A DNA stretch of 64,000 nucleotides, from contig OX578280.1 of assembly GCA_951217055.1 (NCBI GenBank), positions 41,977,882 through 42,041,881 of the forward strand, in the 5' to 3' direction. Of the stretch, positions 56,401-64,000 are shown piece after piece. Below the pieces are notes generated by a model. It was not told the origin of the DNA. It saw nothing but the letters and a program-made list of their open reading frames with translations, and did no database searches. Source of the DNA: Gerris lacustris. Its lineage: Eukaryota; Arthropoda; Insecta; Hemiptera; Gerridae. Position numbers and translations under genes: made by a program. Every line of letters begins with the position of its first letter. Positions within the stretch are counted from its first letter, which is position 1.

Positions 56401-59400
56401 TGTTAACAGGTGACCACTCTAATATGTTAACAGGGAAAAACCAGTCCAATATGAGATTTCCATTGTCAGACACCACTGGACCCTGGGGAAAAACAAACAA
56501 TACAATTTACAATTTAACAACAAAATATATTTAAACTTTTATCATTTGCTCCCCTCTACAATTGAAGGAGGTTAGAAGTACGATGATTGTAGTGACTGGG
56601 GATTTTTAGTACGGCCAGCAAACTTGAGGGGCTTCAGTAGCTCTTATAGAAGAGCAGTTGGCTGTCCTGTCAATAAAGTTAAACAGCATTGGGTATGGTC
56701 CCAACTTGGATACCGCAGACCTGGGTTCAATTCCCAGACCAGCTCCCCCTCCCCACTCAGTGTACATCCAGTATTGCCATATAAATAAGTAGTTAGCTGC
56801 TCATGTGAAGTGGCAATTAACTGGTTGAGCATGTTAATTGTAAGGTTTATACAAAAGACGACCATAAGAGATGATGATGCTAAAAAAAACAAAAACTGGT
56901 AAGGTGATTGTATCAGTAATTGAAGTACCTCTTTAAAAGAAGAATTTAAATTGACAATTAGAAATTGGATTTAACCATCCACAAAATAACTCTACATTAA
57001 CTTGGATTCTCAGTTAGTAGTTAGATCCCACTCATAGCACAGATAATCCCAAATACTAAAACTACATTTTTTTTTTTTTTTTTATATATAAAACAAGTGA
57101 GGAATTAAAATACCAACATGGCGGTATCCTGGCTGCAGGGTTATTGCTCATGAGTCCAGATTTGTATGAGTAGGGGTAGTTCTAGGAACTCCACATCCCT
57201 GTCTATATAGAATTGCCAACCTAACAATTACAACTTTGATTACACTAAATTAATTAAATTTATCTTCAATTTGAAAACTTAATACTCATTAAATCAGGAT
57301 TCATTACAAATTAATTTTCATCCTTTGACAAATGATTCATTAACTAGAAAATTAATCAAATAACATAAAATATACACTGTGTGATGTCATACCATACAAC
57401 CTTTTAATTATTGCGCAATATTATATAATTTTATTAAACAGCTGGCTGTGATGTTTTTCTCACTCTAAATTATAACCCAAAAATTACCTTCCATTAATGA
57501 AATCACGTATAATTGAATTACCATGAATTAATTCATACATAAATTTGAATGTCTTTACCATAATAATATATAGCTGTATAAACCCTTGGCGGGCCTAGGC
57601 CCTCCACAGGCTGTTGAGCCATTGAATTATTTAGCAAACTCCACCCTCCTCATATCTCTAAAGCTAAGGAAGTATGACGGCAACCAGGCAGCATTAACAA
57701 ACTCAACTGATAATGACAATACTTATAAGGGGGCCCTCACAGGAGGGAGGAGGCATGGGGAGGAACAGTGTTGATGGTTCCATCTAAATACTTATAGAAC
57801 TAATTGCCTCGGCAGCTGCTATAGGCATGTGACCCTTTATCTCTTGCTTTCAACATTAGTTTAAGATAACTAAGGCCATTATAAGATAGCAGAACCTCCT
57901 ATTCTTCAAAATTCATACTAGGATGTTTAAAGAGATAACGAAAATGGTTTAATGGTGAATAGGTGATTACAGGGAAGGCAAAAAGCTATCAAAAGATGGT
58001 CTTTTTGGAAGGTTTCTCTTCTCCCCCTTGTACTAATATTGCCAATTTTAATATTCAATGTAAATATTTACAAGTATAAAGTAGTAAATAATACTTGGGT
58101 TTCCAATGAAAGTCATATAACAAAGAATTTGACGTCCTTGGTTTATTACAATTGAAAGCATCTTCAGTGTGGTTGAGCATCATAAAATTAACTCGAAGCA
58201 ATAAATTGAACTAAACTTAAGAAATCTATTTACTAAGATAAAGGGTTTTATAAAGAAAAAAATCTGAATTTATAACAAGGATAAGTACTTACAGCTTTCA
58301 TTTTGCCCATCCTGAGTTCTATTTTTCCACCATACTGTTTAGTGATTTTGTTACTCACTGGTACGTAGGCACAGGGAATCACTTCAATAGGTATCTTGTG
58401 ATAGTTCTCTCCTAACTTGGTCGAATCCTTACTAAAAATAAATAACAATCTTTAATAAACATTAATTTTTTATAACTGATTATTTAAGACTTACAGAAAT
58501 ATACATCAGAAGCATTACTATAAGTTAAACGAACGAAAGGATGTACTCATTGTCTTCTTAGATCCAAAAAGTGTGATTCATAAATTTTAATGCAGAAGTG
58601 CTGAAACACCACATCCAAAAGGATTTCACTAGTGCCTGGATGCTTTTGACAATGCCCCCAGTAACACATCACTAATTGTGAGGGAGGCACTGGCTAATTA
58701 TCCTACAGTCCAGATGTGGCTCCCCCCGACTTCTTATTAGGGTCCGTAGGCAAAACCAAGGACCCTTATATTTTCCTGCGTGTGTCTGTCCGTCCATCCT
58801 GTCGCCTGCTCTCACGGCTACACCTTTCGTCCGATTACTTTGAAATTTGGCATGTGTGTCTTGTACCTATCCACATATATTAAAAATATAGTGACTTAAA
58901 AAAAATATTTTTAAAAAAGAATTAGGGTGAAAAAACTTAAGGGTTCACATTTTTTTATTTTTTTCGATACCGTGAGGGGTATCATATGAAAGGGTACGTC
59001 TAGCTGATAACAAAAATATATAATTCTTTGGTTATAACTTTGATAGGGCCAGCGTAGGCAAGTTTGAAGAGGGTGTGAACGTGTCCCCCCCCCCCCCCCC
59101 TCTATCTCGCTTATGTGAAGTGCAAAAAATCTGAAAAAATTCCTGAACATTTTTCGACCAAAAGTAAAGATACCACTTTTTGGAAATTTCGAAAAAAATA
59201 TTATTTTATTTTGTTATTGACAAAATACGTTTTTTTTATAGCTATGGTCTTTTCGATGCATTTATATGGTTGTAGTCCGGTTCAGTGGCAAAAAAATACT
59301 TTGTCAGAAGTTTGTTTATGTGTTTAGAGAATAACACACTTGACCTGTTTATTATTTCTTACTACCTTGGATCAAAATGAGCCTGAAAGGACATTATATT

Positions 59401-62400
59401 GGGACAATGGAGATGGACCAAGAGACTTCTACAGAGTGCCCAAACAGCCTTGCAGATTCCAACTTCCAGGGGGTATATGAACAATGGAAAAAGCATGCAT
59501 TGATGTAGGAAGATCATATTTTTAAAATTATAAACAACAGTATTATAACATTATAGACTTCAGTCCTGATACTTATCGAACAGAGCATTTACATTATTTA
59601 AAACACTTGTGACACTGTGTTTAGCTGACATTTAAAGCCTATTTCAAACTTTTTGGTGCAATGTGAACTCAATAAAAGGATATGTGTTAAGATAAAAACT
59701 CAAGAGCACAAGTGATTCAGTCATTTGTCAAAAATTACTATCTGGAGTTATATCATGGTTTCCAACAACAAGGCTAAGAGTTGAAAACAACAAGGCTAAG
59801 AGTATTTTAAGTTGAAAAGCATGAAAACTTAAAAAATCAATATTACGTATAATCGGCGACTATGATTAGTTTGGGTGATGAAGAAGCGACTATTTTCTCT
59901 AGAGTCTGACATGCACCTCCTCCTTTAATAAGAGTTAACTTCCTGTCCACTTCATCCGCTCCGTCTATAGCACAGTCCAACTAAAAACATATTATTTATA
60001 CAAACAATAGAAAAACATATGGATAAGTTCTATAACAGTAATATATAAAAAACAGGTCAAGTGTGTGCTAGTGAGCACACAGCGAGGCTCCGTAGGCCAC
60101 ACTATATAGTTTTTACTGTAAAGTGTATAAACAGTGTTTTTTTAAAATGCTAAAAAGCTTACTTTGAACCATTCTAAAGCCGGGTTCCCACGGGGAGTGA
60201 AGACTCTAGAGTGGCTCACTGTAGAGTGGACTCGCCCCGTCTGAACGCGTCGCAGTGAACTCTGCTCTGACGTCACCGGGAGTGAGGATAGTTCACTACC
60301 GCTCACTCTCCAAATCAAACCTGTTTAATTTTCAGGAGTGAATACTCCAGTCGCCAGCCGTTTCATAGAGCCAACACTTTGTTGTTGTTTTTTTATCTCT
60401 CCTCCACCCGCGGTTAAAACCTTTAACCTTTGCTTGTTTTGGGTCTGATATTCTCAAAACACACTCTGATAAAGTATTTTTTTGCCACTGAACCGGACTA
60501 CAACCATATAAATGCATCGAAAAGACCATAGCTATAAAAAACGTATTTTGTCAATAAAAAATAAAATAATATTTTTTTCGAAATTTCCAAAAAGTGGTAT
60601 CTTTACTTTTGGTCGAAAAATGTTCAGGAATTTTTTCAGATTTTTTGCACTTCACATAAGCGAGATAGAGGGGGGGGGGGGGGGGGGGACACGTTTCACA
60701 CCCTCTTCAAACTTGCCTACGGCCCTATCAAAGCTATAACCAAAGAATTATATATTTTTGTTATCAGCTAGACGTACCCTTTCATATGATACCCCTCACG
60801 GTATCGAAAAAAATAAAAAAATGTGAACCCTTAAGTTTTTTTACCCTAATTATTTTTGAAAAATATTTTTTTTTAGTCGCTATATTTTTGAAATATGTGG
60901 GCAGGTACAAGACACATACATGCCAAATTTCAAAATGATCGGACGAAAGGTGTAGCCGTGAGAGCAGGCGAGAGGACGGACTGACAGACACACGCAGGAA
61001 AATATAAGGGTCCTTGGTTTTGCCTACGGACCCTAATATTGTCCCTCCTTATACCAAATTTAGAACCATGAATGTGTCAATTTTCATATTCTAGGTTTAC
61101 TATCTAGTTGGACTTCTTGTTTTTTTTGCTAAACTAAGTTGTGACAGAACCTCCAATATATGCTTGCCTTTTATTGCTGCAGCTGATATTGCTTATGAAA
61201 TTTTCATGAATGTGAAATACTGATTCATTTAGTTATGCCAGAAACAAGAATGTGGTACATTCATGGATCTGGCAAGAAACAAAAACACTAAAACAAGTGA
61301 AAAGACTTGAATGTGCCACATTCATGGTTTTGGTTTATCTGTGATTCCTAATTTATTTTTGTAGTATACTTTCCAATTTTCATATCTATTATAACAAGAT
61401 ATAGAGATTAGGTATTAAATACATTTAAGGGGTTCACACTTTGCAATATTAACTTAAAAAAAGCCAACAGGTAACATGCTAAAAATATTAACAAGTGAAA
61501 TTATAATTACACAAAGCTATAGGAACAGTGAGTCCACGAAAACAAGTATGACAAAGATAACAGTTACAATTTGTTAGGTAAATAAGCAGTGACATCCTTT
61601 TTAAGTAGTGATAGCCCTTCTTGGGTGTAAACAATTTATTATATTTTCCTGTTGACTGAAATAAAAAACCTTTTTACTAAAATTCTAAGATTATTTATTT
61701 TCCTTTTCTAATAATTTGTTTTGTTTTTAATACTGTAATTTCTTATTTCTTTCCCCTATGCAGCTTCAGATTGAAAAATATATGCAAACATATTTGGCAT
61801 ATTCTAGGGTTGATCTAAGACCTTCAGCCGATGAGAATGGTACTGAAAGTGACCTATTTGTGTTAAATTTCCATCTTGCCAACCGGAGTACAGGACATTC
61901 AGTTATTAGATGTTGTATAGTGACATCTGCTTCGTGAATTGAAGACACCTAGGTCTCGGGCCACCAAGCAGAATATACATATGGATGAAGCGTGAGTTGC
62001 TGAATGCAATTCTCTGTAATTTGCTTATGCTAATCATATGTAAGGCAGATAAAGCCTAAGTACAATACAATACCAAAATGGAAGAACAGTTTATTAACTG
62101 TTCTTCGCTGTTTTAAATTCTTGGGTAGTTCGGTTCTAAATAGAATTAAACATTTTGTGATATTCATCAAAATTAATATAGCTTGAGAATGACTCGAAGA
62201 AATATTAAAAAATGAGCTACCTACTAAAAGAATATTCTTGCCCCCTTAAAAACAGTGTCTTGGAATTTCTTTCCCTTAAAACACATTCACACACATCGGG
62301 AAAGGTGACAATCAAAAGAATAATATTTACACAGAAAAGTCTCAAGGGGATCTACATAGTACAAAAAATTGTGTTATATTTTAACACACCAATCTGTCAC

Positions 62401-62605
62401 GATTTGAAAGAGTTACCACTCACTGAAGAAACAGGGCAACTAATAAGTAAAATTAGGTTAAGTTAGTACAATAATGGAAGATAAGTAACCTGTGGAGTTG
62501 TATCGAGGTTTCCAAGTACCAGATTGTTTTCTACTATAAGCTGACGAGCCTGGAAACTAGTAGGAACACAAACCAACTTTAAACCTTCTGTCTTTACTCG
62601 CTCCG
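52072..62605 (-). CDS. Ribose-5-phosphate isomerase A, 5' exons outside window
   Basis: Five exons with GT-AG borders and matching phases: 62605-62490, 59980-59847, 58431-58293, 56482-56380, 52160-52072 (581 nt, about 193 residues, ending TAA). They encode, in order, [40 protein letters not shown] plus [26 protein letters not shown] with [20 protein letters not shown] with NTFIKMIPG, and [20 protein letters not shown]. These are the hallmark blocks of RpiA, which interconverts ribose 5-phosphate and ribulose 5-phosphate in the pentose phosphate pathway in the cytosol. The catalytic DGADE Asp pair, the KGGG lysine and the LEK glutamate are present. The N-terminal GSGST phosphate-loop exon must lie beyond 64000; a relic is at 39364-39424. 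All five exons are intact, so this is the likely functional copy. Confidence 0.93.
52592..52820. repeat. Tandem repeat, two ~117-bp units
   Basis: AATATTAAATATGANGTTTT and GAATACTGGAACTGGANGTT recur 117 bp apart, with AATACCTATTATTTTATTA. Subterminal within the hAT element. Confidence 0.8.
53004..53893. mobile_element. Mariner-like element nested in the hAT
   Basis: Left end TACTGTAAAATCTCGCGTAT, right end the complement of TACTACATTAAAATCTCGAG, each followed by ATAATAN(G)CAC. The GCGTATTATACNCGAG motif is typical of certain pogo/mariner MITEs. A second left-end fragment lies at 54730-54790. No transposase. Confidence 0.65.
53372..53442. repeat. (TA)n microsatellite
   Basis: About 71 bp of TA, inside the nested mariner-like element. 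Confidence 0.95.
54820..55135. repeat. 108-bp tandem repeat, three units
   Basis: GCAGGTAGCAGANATTTTTT starts units at 54820, 54928 and 55036, exactly 108 bp apart. Each contains CAGTGACAGTGACATTGTCA and paired AATAGGT/ACCTATT words. The third unit diverges at its end into the hAT terminus. Confidence 0.92.
55725..55890. repeat. Unclassified dispersed repeat, copy 3
   Basis: Related to 5775-5990 and 12655-12830 (CAATAAGAGCTTGATATTTT, then ATCTAGAAGGTCTGACCAAC). It has no recognisable ends. Confidence 0.35.
56637..56865 (+). repeat. 5S/tRNA-chimeric SINE, copy 4
   Basis: Head TGTCAATAAAGTTAAACAGC, then ATTGGGTATGGTCC, CTTGGAT and CTGGGTTCAATTCCCAG, then the body with CAGTATTGCCATATAAATAA and the tail GTGAAGTGGCAATTAACTGG. 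This is the best uninterrupted reference for the copy at 36484. It lies in an RpiA intron, antisense to the gene. Confidence 0.7.
58739..59354 (+). repeat. Hairpin-ended dispersed repeat, short copy
   Basis: AGGGTCCGTAGGCAAAACCA, then GGACCCT (a 7-bp terminal hairpin), through to ACTTGACCTGTTTATTAT. TTCTTA occurs on both sides as a possible target duplication. It lacks the nested MITE and the CTCCGTAGGCC portion. In an RpiA intron. Confidence 0.75.
60045..61035 (-). repeat. Hairpin-ended dispersed repeat with truncated nested MITE
   Basis: Reverse orientation copy: AACAGGTCAAGTGTGTGCTA to GCCTACGGACCCT. It carries the same MITE at the same internal site as the copy at 49019, but only 60178-60440 of it is left; the deletion ends exactly at the MITE's former edge. 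In an RpiA intron. Confidence 0.75.
61750..61960 (-). pseudogene. LINE C-terminal fragment
   Basis: The minus-strand frame reads [24 protein letters not shown], resembling the Cys/His segment (C..C....H....CP) at the C-terminus of insect LINE ORF2 proteins, followed by a short hydrophilic tail. Upstream there is a stop, so only this piece is left. Confidence 0.4.
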
Positions 62606-64000
62606 CTAAACAAATAAACATACGTTTGAGTTAATATCATTGTCTATAAAGCCAACATAATATTATGAATTAGTGAGGTTCAATTATGATTATTGGATAA
62701 ATTCAATTTTGCAATATTTATTATCTTGACAAATTCTACAAATTAGGTTCTTACTCTCCCTTCAACTTCCATATATTTCAATTATAACACTTCTCAGGTG
62801 TTGAGCCAGACATTTTGCTCCCACTTGAAAGGTGTTTAAAAAAAAAAAAAAAAAAAAAAAAATGGTTGGTAGATTAGTCTCAGAGACATAGACAACACTA
62901 TAGATCCTTAAAAAAACCTGATCATAAACTATACCCCACTATCAATCAGTTCATCTTCTACTTCTGCAACAGTTTGATGCCTTAGAAGAATGCTATTAGT
63001 CTGTTGGTAGACATATTTTAAGTTCCCTCAGCGGAACAACTGGCTTACCAAAGACCAGCCATATAGGATTTAGTAGCATAGGTAAGAGACTAATCAGATG
63101 TAAACGAGTTTCTTCGTCTCCCCACCACAGCTTGCAGGTTGATCCCTTGACCAGACTTAGTAGCTGCAGGTGCCTACTTATTTTGCAATGACCTGCTAAG
63201 GAACCTGTTATTGTTAAGGCATGATTTCTTACAGACAAAATACTTCTAGTAAGTCAGATGAATAAATAATTTGAAAATAATTGAATAAATAAATAAATAA
63301 TTGAATAAATAATTCAGTCCATGAATAAATAATTTGGATTATCTCCAGCTGAGAAATTTCCTAGGTACAGTAGATCCTCAAAATAACAGATAACAAATCA
63401 ATAACACATAATGAACAAAATAATTATAATTTTAAGCTCTATTTCCAAGAGACAAGTCATTGTCTGAATCCAACAAATTCTCGTTCGACACCATCATCTG
63501 ACTTGTCATTCTATAAAATTCCATGATTTGCAGCCTGACCTAGGGCCCTGCATCAGAGTCTCATTTGTTAAAATTGGTCAAAAATTGCTTATTAGACCCA
63601 TGTTGAAGGCTATATTTTATTAGATATATAAAAAACAATTTCTATAGATAACAACTGTACTTTCATAGACCTACACCCTCTTCGCACTATTATTTGAAAT
63701 AATTAATTAATATAGTACAACTCTCAGCCTCTATCAGTCCATTGTTGTGAGGTTAGTTAACCTAAGAAATTAACCAGTAAAAAAAGAAAAGTGAGCCCAT
63801 AGAGGCACGAGTTATAGGGCCTAGCCTGAAGTAATGTGCGAAAAGGTCCCTGATGGTCCCAGGCTAGGGCCCTAGGAGACAAGGGAGGTGGTTTAGTCAG
63901 TAGTTCCATTAGATGGGGGGTCAGACAACCTTAACACAGCTCACGTGTACAGGCTAGTGCGTAAATGCATTCCACCTCCCTCCCAAAAAAATAGAATATT
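62606..64000. other. RpiA upstream intron, no exon recognised
   Basis: Expected to lie between the AERVK exon and the GSGST exon. Parts match copy B's intron (for example the blocks near 62760, 62950 and 63130 with 38830, 39000 and 39080). I find no GSGST exon here, so it should be further upstream. A poly-A run is at about 62838-62861. No other gene seen. Confidence 0.6.

Noticed and set aside
49081..60991. Repeated frames such as [21 protein letters not shown] and [20 protein letters not shown]
   Set aside because: They occur only because the hairpin-ended repeat is present several times; frames are short, broken by homopolymers and lack protein-like conservation.

Overview
The window is AT-rich animal nuclear DNA, most likely from an insect and plausibly a hemipteran (inference; no ribosomal or mitochondrial marker is present). 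The evidence is short exons with GT-AG introns, long (TA)n microsatellites and a dense mix of transposons. These include Copia, Gypsy, LINE, hAT, mariner/pogo, Harbinger and piggyBac-like elements, several SINE types, and a Merlin/ISXO2-type transposase family. No bacterial-style operon is present. Most open frames in the window are shadows or repeat-derived.

Layout. 1-9578: no host gene seen; four (TA)n tracts, two small DNA-transposon MITEs (one hAT with a perfect 8-bp TSD) and a 39-bp perfect inverted repeat. 9579-25196, minus strand: a complete 8-exon gene that I reconstruct as a 481-aa type I membrane protein of the TMEM130 family. Its introns hold a 5'-truncated LINE, a Copia element with 82-bp LTRs, a 1.1-kb foldback element with 255-bp arms, a GC-rich MITE, a hairpin-ended repeat and a Gypsy fragment. 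25197-28548: mariner-, pogo- and MITE-type elements.

26.5 kb to the end: a tandemly duplicated locus on the minus strand built around ribose-5-phosphate isomerase (RpiA). The copy at 52072-62605 has five intact exons; its N-terminal exons lie beyond the window. Downstream are three decayed partial copies (45.95-46.7, 35.6-39.4 and 28.5-29.1 kb) with in-frame stops, a lost stop or missing exons. Upstream of each decayed copy, on the same strand, lies an ISXO2-like transposase-derived ORF (46960-47880, 40497-41429, and a truncated one at 32705-33073). Two of these remain fully open (306 and 310 aa) although the residues I align to the catalytic DDE triad are replaced. The flanking isomerase exons have decayed. 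This points to a co-amplified, possibly domesticated transposase-derived gene family, and it is the most interesting system in the window.

Other signals: four hammerhead-ribozyme-like motifs, all on the minus strand; a SINE family whose head looks like a 5S rRNA-tRNA chimera; a palindromic cluster of tRNA-like sequences; and a hAT insertion whose empty site survives in a paralogous copy. Everything is read by eye. Family names rest on recognised motifs, not on database searches.
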